DNA of 64,000 bases. Origin: Sediminibacterium sp. Its GTDB lineage: Bacteria; Bacteroidota; Bacteroidia; Chitinophagales; Chitinophagaceae. Within the stretch, counting starts at the first letter, position 1. Each line of letters begins with the position of its first letter. The stretch is from contig NZ_JAUYTR010000023.1 in the NCBI RefSeq assembly GCF_030695065.1, positions 637,384 through 701,383 on the forward strand. The letters run 5' to 3'. The position numbers were made by a program, and so were the translations under genes. Below, piece by piece: positions 8,668-19,610 of this stretch. The notes beneath the pieces were generated by a model. The model had not been told where the DNA came from. It saw only the letters and a list, made by a program, of their open reading frames with translations, and made no database searches.

Positions 8668-9452
8668 TCGCTATTGGGGTATGCTCTTTGTAAGTATTGC
8701 ATTTCTGCTAAAATATATCCAAGGTGTTCTGTATGCATTCCATCTGGGCCTCCTTTTTGTACAAATGTTTTCGAAGGAATGTTTAGTCCTGCTTCTTCAA
8801 AAACAGCTGAAACTTTTTTGTTCCATGCAGCTTGAATAGCTGCATAATTTAAACAGGCCGCTGTAGCATAGTCTGGTTGTATAAAAAGCTCACCTGTGTA
8901 AGCCCAAATAGCTTCAATAGCCACTTGCATTCTTTGTTTACTTTCTTCAGTTCCATCACCCAATCTTAGTACCCAATCTTGACTCCATTTTACATGGTAG
9001 CTGACTTCTTTTATTGATTTCTCTGCAATAGCTGCCACTTGCGCATCGGTGTGTTGCAATAATTGTGTAAACAATTGCAATTCAAATTCACTTAATAAAT
9101 ATAATCGTAGGGTGGTATATGCCCAATCTCCATTGGGTATTTCTGTAATCAATAAATTCTTGAACTCACGCACATCTCTTAAATAAGCCAAACTGTCTTC
9201 TGTTGCAGGCAACACCATATTGTTTCCAGTTTGATTTATAGTTATATCTGTAGGGTGCTGATTAATGAGTTGGGCTGCGTGCTGATAAAAATTTCTAGCC
9301 TGGCCAATATAGTCTAAAGCAATATTGGTGATGGCAATATCTTGTTCTAATATAGGACCATGTCCACACCATTCACTATTGCGATGCCCAATAATTAATG
9401 CATTGTCTGCTAAGTGAAGTAAAAAATCAATCTCGTTTTTCATAGTCGCCAT
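8661..9452 (-). CDS. paaC: PaaC, structural subunit of phenylacetyl-CoA 1,2-epoxidase
   Basis: 263 residues. Ferritin-like helical protein with the PaaC features LHLADNALIIGHRNSEWCGHGP, DIAITNIALDYIGQAR and EVSYHVKWSQDWVLRLGDGTEES. PaaC pairs with PaaA in the multicomponent epoxidase and has a degenerate di-iron site, so it is structural rather than catalytic (family knowledge). The ATG at 9452 forms a TAATG overlap with the paaB stop; a second ATG is at 9443. Confidence 0.93.
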   Translation of the reverse strand: MATMKNEIDFLLHLADNALIIGHRNSEWCGHGPILEQDIAITNIALDYIGQARNFYQHAAQLINQHPTDITINQTGNNMVLPATEDSLAYLRDVREFKNLLITEIPNGDWAYTTLRLYLLSEFELQLFTQLLQHTDAQVAAIAEKSIKEVSYHVKWSQDWVLRLGDGTEESKQRMQVAIEAIWAYTGELFIQPDYATAACLNYAAIQAAWNKKVSAVFEEAGLNIPSKTFVQKGGPDGMHTEHLGYILAEMQYLQRAYPNSEW

Positions 9453-9820
9453 TACATGTATTTTACTTCCTCTGGTAAATCATAAAAAGTGGGATGTCTA
9501 TATGCTTTATCATTGGCTGGATCATATAAGGATCCGGCTTCGTCTGGATTGCTTGCATGTATGTATTTACTCTCTACTACCCAAAGACTAACTCCCTCCA
9601 TTCTTCTTGTATAAACATCTCTGGCATTTTCAATGGCCATTGCTGCATCTGCAGCGTGCAAGCTTCCTGCATGCTTATGATCTAAGCCTTGTTTGCTTCT
9701 GATGAATACTTCCCATAAAGGCCATTCAGCAATGTTTTGTTGTGTGGTTGAAATATCGGCTGCTCCGTTTTTACTTTCACCGTAGTCGCCGTAATAAAGT
9801 TTATTTATTTGAAAGCTCAT
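9452..9820 (-). CDS. paaB: PaaB, small subunit of phenylacetyl-CoA 1,2-epoxidase
   Basis: 122 residues, slightly longer than the usual 95 because of a lead-in segment (MSFQINKLYYGDYGESKNG). The core EWPLWEVFIRSKQGLDHKHAGSLHA and the segment ARDVYTRRMEGVSLWVVES identify PaaB, a small bridging subunit of the PaaABCE oxygenase. It overlaps paaC by one base and lies 17 bp after paaA. Confidence 0.92.
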   Translation of the reverse strand: MSFQINKLYYGDYGESKNGAADISTTQQNIAEWPLWEVFIRSKQGLDHKHAGSLHAADAAMAIENARDVYTRRMEGVSLWVVESKYIHASNPDEAGSLYDPANDKAYRHPTFYDLPEEVKYM

Positions 9821-9837
9821 ATTGATTCGTTTTAAGG

Positions 9838-10779
9838 TTAAGCAGCAACTTGTTTTTGTTTGGCTTTTTTATTGGCATAAGCTAATGCAGCATCTCTAAC
9901 CCAAGCACCTTCCTCCCATGCTTTTTTGCGCGCATCTAATCGTTCTTTATTACATGGTCCATTGCCTTGCACTACTTGCCAAAACTCATCCCAGTTAATT
10001 GGCCCGAAATCGTAATGGCCTCTTTCTTCATTCCATTTTAAATCTTTATCTGGTAGTGTAAAGCCCAATACTTTTACTTGCTCTGCACAAACGTCTACAA
10101 ATTTTTGTCTGAGTTCGTCGTTGCTAAAACGTTTGATTTTCCATTTCATACTTTGAATGCTGTTGGGGCTTTCGTCGTCTTTAGGACCAAACATCATTAA
10201 GCTAGGCCACCACCATCTATTGATAGCATCTTGAGCCATTTTCCGTTGTGCTTCGGTACCCTTACTTAATACATATAGTATTTCAAATCCTTGGCGTTGA
10301 TGAAAACTTTCTTCTTTACAAACGCGTACCATGGCTCTTGCATAAGGTCCAAAACTGCTTCTGCACAAAGGCACTTGGTTCATGATGGCTGCACCATCTA
10401 CCAACCAACCTACTACACCCATATCTGCCCAACTAAGGGTGGGGTAATTAAAGATGGATGAGTATTTTGCTTTTCCAGTATGCAATTGATCATACATCTG
10501 GTCTCTGCTAATGCCCAATGTTTCAGCAGCACTGTATAAGTACAAACCATGTCCTGCTTCGTCTTGAACTTTAGCAATTAAAATGGCTTTTCTGCGCAAT
10601 GATGGGGCCCTGGTAATCCAATTACCCTCGGGCAACATACCAATGATTTCACTATGCGCATGTTGACTAATCTGTCTAATTAATGTTTGCCTGTATTTTT
10701 CTGGCATCCAGTCTTTTGGCTCAATTCTTACTTCACGATCAATCTTGTCTTGAAAGATTTGTTCAAATGCTTGTTCCAT
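9838..10779 (-). CDS. paaA: PaaA, catalytic subunit of phenylacetyl-CoA 1,2-epoxidase
   Basis: 313 residues. Catalytic di-iron subunit that inserts oxygen into the aromatic ring of phenylacetyl-CoA. The carboxylate/His ligand motifs are visible: [18 protein letters not shown] and [17 protein letters not shown], separated by the usual distance. The start [21 protein letters not shown] matches the family, and the segment [20 protein letters not shown] is characteristic. Encoded 9 bp downstream of its reductase gene paaE. Confidence 0.96.
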   Translation of the reverse strand: MEQAFEQIFQDKIDREVRIEPKDWMPEKYRQTLIRQISQHAHSEIIGMLPEGNWITRAPSLRRKAILIAKVQDEAGHGLYLYSAAETLGISRDQMYDQLHTGKAKYSSIFNYPTLSWADMGVVGWLVDGAAIMNQVPLCRSSFGPYARAMVRVCKEESFHQRQGFEILYVLSKGTEAQRKMAQDAINRWWWPSLMMFGPKDDESPNSIQSMKWKIKRFSNDELRQKFVDVCAEQVKVLGFTLPDKDLKWNEERGHYDFGPINWDEFWQVVQGNGPCNKERLDARKKAWEEGAWVRDAALAYANKKAKQKQVAA

Positions 10780-10788
10780 AATTATTGG

Positions 10789-11862
10789 TTATTTAACATC
10801 AAAATCAATTAATACTTTTTCTGTGCGTGGATGAGACTGACAGGTTAATATAAAACCATGTTCAATTTCTTCCTGCTCTAATCCATAATTCACATCCATA
10901 TCTACTTCGCCTTCTACCAATTTAGCCTTGCAGGTACAACATACACCTCCTTTACAAGCAAAGGGTAAATCGGCTCCGTGTTTTAGTGCTGCATCTAAGA
11001 TACTTTCTCCTTCAAACCCTAAATCAAATTCAAAAGTTATGCCATCTTGTTTTACAGTGATATGGCTTTTTACTTCTTTTTTAGTGCTTGAAATTTGGCT
11101 AGTTGCTTTTTTTATTTTAGCACCCGTAGTAAATAATTCAAAATGAATTTTTTTGTTTTCTACTCCGCTTTCTTCTAACGCTTTTTTAACACCAAAAATC
11201 ATTTCTTCGGGGCCACACAAAAAGTATTCATCAATGCTAGCAGGTTGTAGAATGGTATTACAAAGTTGTTGAAACTTTTCATGGTCTATTCTACCAAAAT
11301 GAATGGGTGCATCTGTTTTTTCTCTAGATAAAATATATACAATGCTGAATTGGCCCATGAATTTATTCTTGAGCGATTCCAATGCTTCTTTAAAAATAAT
11401 GCTATGCCTATTCCTGTTTCCGTAAACTAAGGTGAAGTGGCTGAGTGGCTCGGTTAATAGGGTTGTTTTGATAATCGATAAAATGGGAGTAATGCCACTC
11501 CCTGATGCAAATGCAACGTATTGTTTTTTGTTATCGGCATTTAATTCTGTATAGAATTTACCCAACGGCGGCATCAATTCTAATTGAATGCCTGCTTTCA
11601 ATTCTTCGTTGGCCCAAGTAGAAAAAATTCCTCCAGGAACTTTTTTTACCGCTACCCTTAATTCATTATCTAAAGGGCTGCTGCAAATTGAATAAGATCT
11701 TCTTATTTCTTCTCCATTAATTGGAGTCTTAATGGTGATGTATTGGCCTTGTTTAAAGGCAAATGCAGTTTGTAGCGCAATAGGTATATCAAACGCAATT
11801 GAAACGCAGTCTGCAGTTTCTTTTCTTACTTCTTTAACAGTTACAGTTTCAAACTTAGACAT
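10789..11862 (-). CDS. paaE: PaaE, reductase component of phenylacetyl-CoA epoxidase
   Basis: 357 residues. FAD/NAD(P)H ferredoxin-reductase module about 1-235 (RRSYSICSSP flavin motif, SGSGITPILSI nucleotide motif, FLCGPEEMI) joined to a C-terminal plant-type 2Fe-2S domain about 270-357 with cysteines in CKGGVCCTCKAKL plus the distal CQSHP. It passes electrons from NADPH to the PaaA di-iron centre. The ATG at 11862 overlaps the tetR stop by 8 bp, linking regulator and operon. Confidence 0.95.
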   Translation of the reverse strand: MSKFETVTVKEVRKETADCVSIAFDIPIALQTAFAFKQGQYITIKTPINGEEIRRSYSICSSPLDNELRVAVKKVPGGIFSTWANEELKAGIQLELMPPLGKFYTELNADNKKQYVAFASGSGITPILSIIKTTLLTEPLSHFTLVYGNRNRHSIIFKEALESLKNKFMGQFSIVYILSREKTDAPIHFGRIDHEKFQQLCNTILQPASIDEYFLCGPEEMIFGVKKALEESGVENKKIHFELFTTGAKIKKATSQISSTKKEVKSHITVKQDGITFEFDLGFEGESILDAALKHGADLPFACKGGVCCTCKAKLVEGEVDMDVNYGLEQEEIEHGFILTCQSHPRTEKVLIDFDVK

Positions 11863-12448
11863 TCTTTAATCCTCCCACTAAAATGGTAATCATATTATTG
11901 GTTAATTCTTCTGCGTTAATTTTTTGGGTAGATCTATGCCAACTTTCAATACCACTGATGGCATGAAGTATAATCAACACTGCTGTGGGAGCATCAATCA
12001 ATTTTATTTCCTTGTTTCTAATACCCGTTTCTATAATTGCTGCGAATCTTTTTCGATACATTCTTCGTTGATTCTGAAAATTAGAAAGGTAAGGGTCCGA
12101 TAGATGCTTCCATTCTCTATCACTTACATACACTTCTTCATAATGTTTCACCATTTCGTTAATATGAAAGCGAACCAGCTCTTCCACTTTTGTTATAGAG
12201 TTTGTTTTTTTAGATTCTACTTCATCCATATGCTGCATGAATCGGTTGGCAACTCCAAAACACAATTCGTGTAATAACTCTGTTTTTGATTTAATATGGT
12301 TATACAAGCTTGCTGCTTCTACACCCACCGCTTCTGCTAGGTCGCGCATGCTGGCTGCTTTAAATCCCTTTTCTCTAAATAAAGAAGCTGCTTTGCTAAC
12401 AATAACATCTTTCCTGCTACTATTCTTTTCTATTTTTATTCTGGCCAT
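11855..12448 (-). CDS. TetR-family regulator, first gene of the paa operon
   Basis: 197 residues from the ATG at 12448 (MARIKIEKNSSRKD). The helix-turn-helix is at about 12-55 (VSKAASLFREKGFKAASM, then RDLAEAVGVEAASLYNHIKSK); the ligand-binding part follows. A longer frame starts at an ATG at 12472, but that codon lies inside the palindrome and upstream of the -7 box, so the internal ATG is preferred. The regulator overlaps paaE and heads the operon, so it most likely senses phenylacetyl-CoA or a related CoA ester and represses its own operon, like other TetR-type PaaR proteins (inference). Not orthologous to the GntR-type PaaX of E. coli. Confidence 0.85.
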   Translation of the reverse strand: MARIKIEKNSSRKDVIVSKAASLFREKGFKAASMRDLAEAVGVEAASLYNHIKSKTELLHELCFGVANRFMQHMDEVESKKTNSITKVEELVRFHINEMVKHYEEVYVSDREWKHLSDPYLSNFQNQRRMYRKRFAAIIETGIRNKEIKLIDAPTAVLIILHAISGIESWHRSTQKINAEELTNNMITILVGGLKNV

Positions 12449-12452
12449 GGTA

Positions 12453-12483
12453 CGAAGATAATATACTAACATATGTTAGCAAA
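12453..12483 (-). promoter_or_regulatory. promoter of the tetR-paa operon
   Basis: On the minus strand TTTG (plus 12480-12483), a 19-bp spacer, then TATCTTCG (plus 12453-12460), one mismatch from TAnnTTTG. The ATG at 12448 begins only 4 bp after the -7 box, so the transcript should be leaderless or nearly so. Confidence 0.6.
12466..12479. promoter_or_regulatory. palindromic operator inside the paa promoter
   Basis: CTAACATATGTTAG is a perfect 14-bp palindrome that fills most of the 19-bp spacer between the -33 and -7 boxes. A bound TetR dimer here would block RNA polymerase directly, the classic autorepression layout. Assignment to the adjacent TetR protein is inference from position. Confidence 0.65.
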
Positions 12484-12592
12484 GAAAATAGTCAATTAAT
12501 CTAGTTTTGTTAGTTTTTTAATGCTTTTGCCCCATTTGGCTTGGGTTATCCGATAAACCATTAATTTCGCTGCCTTATCATAAAATCAATAT

Positions 12593-13516
12593 ATGTCTTT
12601 AGTAGTTGTTGGATCTATGGCGTTTGATGCCATTGAAACTCCCTTTGGGAAAAGCGATAAAATTATTGGTGGTGCAGGAACTTATATTGCCTGGTGCGCT
12701 TCTAATTATACCCCGGTTAAGCAAATTTCTGTTGTAGGGGGAGATTTTCCTCAGGCAGAGCTAGACATCCTTACAGAGCGTGGAGTAGACTTAGAAGGAG
12801 TACAAATTAAAAAAGACGAGAAGACCTTTTTTTGGAGTGGTCGTTACCATATGGACATGAATACCCGTGATACATTAGACACACAGTTAAATGTATTAGG
12901 AAGTTTTGAGCCCGTGGTTCCAGATAGTTACCAAGACTGCGAGTTCTTAATGCTCGGCAACCTTGCTCCCTCCGTACAAAGAAGTGTTATTGAGCAATTA
13001 AAAACCAGACCAAAGTTGATTGTGATGGATACCATGAATTTCTGGATGGAAATTGCTATGGACGATCTAAAGCAAACTTTAGCAATGGTAGACTTATTGA
13101 TGGTGAATGATAGTGAAGCACGTGAGTTAAGTGGTGAATATTCTTTAGTAAAAGCAGCTGCGAAAATTATGCAGATGGGCCCTAAATATTTAATTATTAA
13201 GAAAGGGGAGCATGGTGCATTATTATTTCATGGCAATAAAGTATTCTTTGCGCCCGCATTGCCTTTAGAAGAAGTATTTGATCCAACTGGTGCGGGAGAT
13301 ACATTTGCTGGTGGCTTTATTGGTCATATTGCAAAAACCAAAGACATTTCATTTGAAAATATGAAGACCGCTATTATTGTAGGTAGTGCAATGGCTTCTT
13401 TTTGCGTAGAGAAATTTGGTACACAACGTTTAAGAGAAATTAATAAAGCAGATATTGATTCAAGATTAGACGAATTTGTACAGTTGGTCAATTTTGATAT
13501 TCAGTTGGGAAATTAA
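12593..13516 (+). CDS. PfkB-family carbohydrate kinase
   Basis: 307 residues, usual for ribokinase-like enzymes. The N-terminal glycine pair (DKIIGGAGTYIAWCAS) and the C-terminal PfkB signature with catalytic Asp (FDPTGAGDTFAGGFIG, about 224-239) are clear; the middle contains DTMNFWMEIA and LLMVNDSEARELSG. It phosphorylates a sugar or nucleoside; the substrate cannot be read from the sequence. Divergent from the paa operon, and followed on the same strand by a terminator and asd. Confidence 0.87.
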   Translation: MSLVVVGSMAFDAIETPFGKSDKIIGGAGTYIAWCASNYTPVKQISVVGGDFPQAELDILTERGVDLEGVQIKKDEKTFFWSGRYHMDMNTRDTLDTQLNVLGSFEPVVPDSYQDCEFLMLGNLAPSVQRSVIEQLKTRPKLIVMDTMNFWMEIAMDDLKQTLAMVDLLMVNDSEARELSGEYSLVKAAAKIMQMGPKYLIIKKGEHGALLFHGNKVFFAPALPLEEVFDPTGAGDTFAGGFIGHIAKTKDISFENMKTAIIVGSAMASFCVEKFGTQRLREINKADIDSRLDEFVQLVNFDIQLGN

Positions 13517-13602
13517 TTGAAAGCTAGTATATTCGTTTCTAGATGACAATGATTAAAAATATAAAACGTAACAAAAAACCACGCTAGGCGGAAGGTGTTT
13601 GT

Positions 13603-13626
13603 ATGTTTTTAACTGATTCATATTAA
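13603..13626 (+). CDS. possible 7-residue leader peptide upstream of asd
   Basis: ATG TTT TTA ACT GAT TCA TAT TAA encodes MFLTDSY. It is preceded at 5-10 bp by GGAAGG (13590-13595), an unusually good Shine-Dalgarno-like sequence for this phylum, and its stop lies immediately before the terminator stem. Very short and possibly fortuitous. Confidence 0.2.
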   Translation: MFLTDSY

Positions 13627-13627
13627 C

Positions 13628-13656
13628 GGGCCTTCCAAATTTGGGAGGCCTTTTTA
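13628..13656 (+). terminator. intrinsic terminator in the asd leader
   Basis: GGGCCTTCC, loop AAATTT, then GGGAGGCC followed by TTTTT. The stem has one G-T wobble. It lies 111 bp after the kinase stop and 42 bp before the asd start, so it could end the kinase message or act as an attenuator for asd. Confidence 0.65.
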
Positions 13657-13697
13657 TTTAACACTAAAACTCCAAAAAGGAGACAGGGGGGAACAAA

Positions 13698-14687
13698 ATG
13701 AAAGTAGCAGTAGTAGGCGCAACAGGATTAGTTGGAACCAAAATGTTGCAGGTATTAGCAGAAAGAAATTTTCCGGTTACTGAAATAGTCCCGGTGGCTT
13801 CAGAAAGATCAGTAGGTAAGGAAGTGAGCTTTAAAGGTAAAGCATATAAAGTAGTTAGTATGGCGGATGGAATTGCTGCAAAACCTGCTGTAGCTATATT
13901 TTCTGCCGGAGGTGGTACTTCTCTTGAGTGGGCTCCACAATATGCGGCAGCCGGAATTAGGGTGATTGATAATTCATCTGCATGGAGAATGGACCCTACT
14001 AAAAAATTAGTGGTACCTGAAGTGAATGCTTCTGTTCTTACCAATGAAGATTATATTATTGCTAATCCCAATTGCTCTACCATTCAGATGGTGGTTGCAT
14101 TACAGCCATTACATTTAAAGTATAAAATTAAACGCGTGGTGGTTAGCACTTATCAAAGTGTTACGGGTACAGGTAAAAAAGCAGTAGACCAACTGTTTAA
14201 TGAGCGCAAAGCAGTAGAAGGAGAAATGGCGTACAAATATCCCATTGATTTGAATGTAATTCCTCAAATTGATGTGTTCTTAGATAATGGATACACCAAG
14301 GAAGAAATGAAAATGGTATTGGAAACCAATAAAATTATGCAAGACAATTCAATACGTGTTACTGCAACAACGGTTCGTATTCCAGTAGTGGGCGGTCATA
14401 GTGAAAGCGTGAATATTGAATTTGAAAATGACTTTACGGTAAATGAAGTAAAAAGTTTATTGGCTGCTGCACCAGGAGTAGTGGTTCAAGACGACTTGCC
14501 TAATCAAATTTATCCAATGCCACTGTGGGCGCATGAAAAAGATGAAGTTTTTGTTGGTAGAATCAGAAGAGATGAATCTCAAGACAAAACTTTGAATATG
14601 TGGATTGTAAGTGATAACCTAAGAAAGGGAGCCGCAACTAACGCAGTGCAAATTGCAGAGTATATGTTGGCAAATGGGTTATTGTAA
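13698..14687 (+). CDS. asd: aspartate-semialdehyde dehydrogenase
   Basis: 329 residues, complete. NADPH-dependent reduction of aspartyl-phosphate to aspartate semialdehyde, the branch point to Lys/diaminopimelate, Thr and Met. Visible: the Rossmann start VAVVGATGLVGTKML, the catalytic Cys in NPNCSTIQMV (about 132) and the conserved His in RIPVVGGHSESVNIEF. The ATG is preceded by a G-rich run (GGGGGG), which is unusual for this genome. It is separated from the upstream kinase by a 181-bp structured leader. Two lipoprotein genes follow on the same strand. Confidence 0.96.
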   Translation: MKVAVVGATGLVGTKMLQVLAERNFPVTEIVPVASERSVGKEVSFKGKAYKVVSMADGIAAKPAVAIFSAGGGTSLEWAPQYAAAGIRVIDNSSAWRMDPTKKLVVPEVNASVLTNEDYIIANPNCSTIQMVVALQPLHLKYKIKRVVVSTYQSVTGTGKKAVDQLFNERKAVEGEMAYKYPIDLNVIPQIDVFLDNGYTKEEMKMVLETNKIMQDNSIRVTATTVRIPVVGGHSESVNIEFENDFTVNEVKSLLAAAPGVVVQDDLPNQIYPMPLWAHEKDEVFVGRIRRDESQDKTLNMWIVSDNLRKGAATNAVQIAEYMLANGLL

Positions 14688-14702
14688 TACACAATTTATT
14701 TG

Positions 14703-15515
14703 ATGAGAATAATTCAATTGATATTATTGCTGTTCATGGTTGGATGCATTGGATGCAAACGTCAGTTGTACTTGCCATTAAATAAATCAGCAATATCAAA
14801 AAAAACAGGCGAACAGTTTTATATAGATGCGCTTCGTATGCAATGGAAGCAACGTGATTCATTTGCTGTGAAAGAAATACTTGCAGGAAATGTTCCAACA
14901 TTTCTTTTGAAATTAATTCCCATCAATGTATCAGCAATAGACTCTGCTACGGGAAAGGTAAATCGGGCAACTTATTATGTTATGCCCGATTACCTTAGTG
15001 TAGGCAACAGTAACAATTGGGCCCGAATTCCACTTACTCCTATTGCGGCTCAGTTGATTGCAGATAGTTTGAAATGTTTTTTGCCTACACGTAAAATGGT
15101 GAATGATATCTATGAAAATGCAGTAGTAAAACTTACTCCAATGCCCATGTATATTCATCGCGACAGTACTATAACTATGTGGCAGCATCATTTAATTATT
15201 GAAGGGCAGCGCAAGCAACAAAAGGGATTGATTGCAGGCATTAAAAAAGATGTGGTAATTAGTGATCTCATTACAAGGTCTTCTAAAACAAATAGAGTGG
15301 CCATTTATGGATGGCATATGCTTAATGGACAACCCATACAACCCTTATATACTGGGCATATTAACTGGTATGTAGATTATAGTCATGGCATTCGTTTGGT
15401 GGCAAGGAAAATAAAAGTAAACGGGAAATGGATGGAATATGCAAAAGTAATGGAACACCCTATCCTCAAAAAACTCTTAACAGATGAATCAGTTGGAGAC
15501 GTTATTCGATATTGA
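14703..15515 (+). CDS. conserved-looking lipoprotein of unknown function
   Basis: 270 residues from the ATG at 14703; the codon before it is a TTG that extends the frame by one residue. The signal MRIIQLILLLFMVGCIGC has a lipobox with Cys at about 15 or 18, so the product is a lipoprotein. The soluble part shows striking conserved-looking runs: YYVMPDYLSVGNSNNWARIP, then IYGWHMLNGQPIQPLY and NWYVDYSHGIRLV near residues 200-235. The His and Asp in YVDYSHG could be catalytic, but I do not recognise a named family. It lies 15 bp after asd and may share its message. Confidence 0.7.
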   Translation: MRIIQLILLLFMVGCIGCKRQLYLPLNKSAISKKTGEQFYIDALRMQWKQRDSFAVKEILAGNVPTFLLKLIPINVSAIDSATGKVNRATYYVMPDYLSVGNSNNWARIPLTPIAAQLIADSLKCFLPTRKMVNDIYENAVVKLTPMPMYIHRDSTITMWQHHLIIEGQRKQQKGLIAGIKKDVVISDLITRSSKTNRVAIYGWHMLNGQPIQPLYTGHINWYVDYSHGIRLVARKIKVNGKWMEYAKVMEHPILKKLLTDESVGDVIRY

Positions 15516-15548
15516 ATTATTTAATAAATTGAGTACAATATTTTTTTA

Positions 15549-16034
15549 ATGAGAGCAATTGTATATTTTATTTTATTGATTTTGGGCATCAGTTGTACTG
15601 GTATTGAAAACAAGCAAAATGAAACAAAAGTGGATAGCGTGGTAATTAAAGTGCCAACTGTTTCTGAGAATAGGGAACTTCCATCTAAAAAACCAATTGC
15701 AGCTTACGCTTTGCCTATTGATGATGGAATAGGTAATGTAAATAATTGGAAATTTGCAGTGAATATTTATGAAACTGCCAAGACCTTTGAATATAAGGTT
15801 CAAATACAATACAAAGAAATCAGGGCAACTGAAATGATAACGATTCCCAATTTTGGTATTGATCCAGTCGTTTCTATAAAACCAGGAAAGTCTTCTCTAG
15901 ACTGTATTATTGGCTTCAATGATACCAAGGGTTTGTTTAAAGAATATATTCAGGTGAGCGTTAAAAACGAACAACTGAAGTTTAAGAAAATCAATAGTTA
16001 TGCGGTTGTCAAATATAAAACAGTGATTAAATAA
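15549..16034 (+). CDS. small lipoprotein of unknown function
   Basis: 161 residues. MRAIVYFILLILGISC is a lipoprotein signal with lipobox LGISC (Cys about 16). The mature part is Lys-rich and beta-like (KFAVNIYETAKTFEYKVQIQYK), with no recognisable domain. It follows the previous lipoprotein by 33 bp and ends 24 bp before a convergent gene. Confidence 0.65.
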   Translation: MRAIVYFILLILGISCTGIENKQNETKVDSVVIKVPTVSENRELPSKKPIAAYALPIDDGIGNVNNWKFAVNIYETAKTFEYKVQIQYKEIRATEMITIPNFGIDPVVSIKPGKSSLDCIIGFNDTKGLFKEYIQVSVKNEQLKFKKINSYAVVKYKTVIK

Positions 16035-16058
16035 ATGGCAATAACCCTTTGTAATAGA

Positions 16059-16730
16059 TTAATCTTCCATTGCTGTGTTTAAAAATTGTAATAAGGGTTG
16101 CATTGCGGTAAAGCAAGTGATGATCTTTTTGATTAATTTTTTATCGGTGAGTTCTTCATCCGTTACTGGTACGGAAACAATAAAATTTTTTAATTTAATG
16201 TAGTCAATTGCAGGATTGTCTTTTTCATATCCCTTAGGTTCTCTTATTAAAGACATACCCTCTTCTCTTGAAAGGTCTCCAAAGGTTTTCTTAAATGATT
16301 TATTTTCTAAAATGCCTTTAAACGCTGACCAATTGTAGTCAATTTCTTGCCTTACTTTTTTTATTTGATTTGGTTCGCCGCCATACAACCCGCCTCCAAT
16401 AAAGCTTTTGCCCCCTGGTTCGCAATGAAAATAATAGCCTGCTAGCCAAGACTTTTTTCCACCTTTTACAAAATAAGCTGCCATATTATTTTTATATGGG
16501 TCTTTGTTTTTACTGAATCGTACATCTCTATTGATTCTGAAAATACAATCCTTATAGGTGAGCAAGCTTAAGTCTTGGTCGAATTGACTGGTATTTGCTA
16601 AAATTTGATTGACTAATTCGATGAAGTTTTCTTTTGCTGCTTCATAATTATCTCGATGTTGGTTAAACCATTCTCTGGAATTATTCTTTTTTAATTTGGC
16701 TAAGAATTGAAGGGTTTTTGGATCTAACAT
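16059..16730 (-). CDS. DUF2461 family protein
   Basis: 223 residues, full length for the family. Typical DUF2461 runs are present: LAKLKKNNSREWFNQHRDNY at the start, RINRDVRFSKNKDPYKNNMA, then YYFHCEPGGKSFIGGGLYGG. Function is unknown across the family; it is widespread, cytosolic and has conserved Arg/Asp residues in the RDxRFSxDKxPYK region. It is immediately downstream of ligA on the same strand (2 bp), so co-transcribed. Confidence 0.85.
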   Translation of the reverse strand: MLDPKTLQFLAKLKKNNSREWFNQHRDNYEAAKENFIELVNQILANTSQFDQDLSLLTYKDCIFRINRDVRFSKNKDPYKNNMAAYFVKGGKKSWLAGYYFHCEPGGKSFIGGGLYGGEPNQIKKVRQEIDYNWSAFKGILENKSFKKTFGDLSREEGMSLIREPKGYEKDNPAIDYIKLKNFIVSVPVTDEELTDKKLIKKIITCFTAMQPLLQFLNTAMED

Positions 16731-16732
16731 TT

Positions 16733-19567
<2,835 letters not shown>

Positions 19568-19610
19568 TATTTCTGCCAATGTTCCTTTACTTTTACTCAA
19601 ACACTATAGT

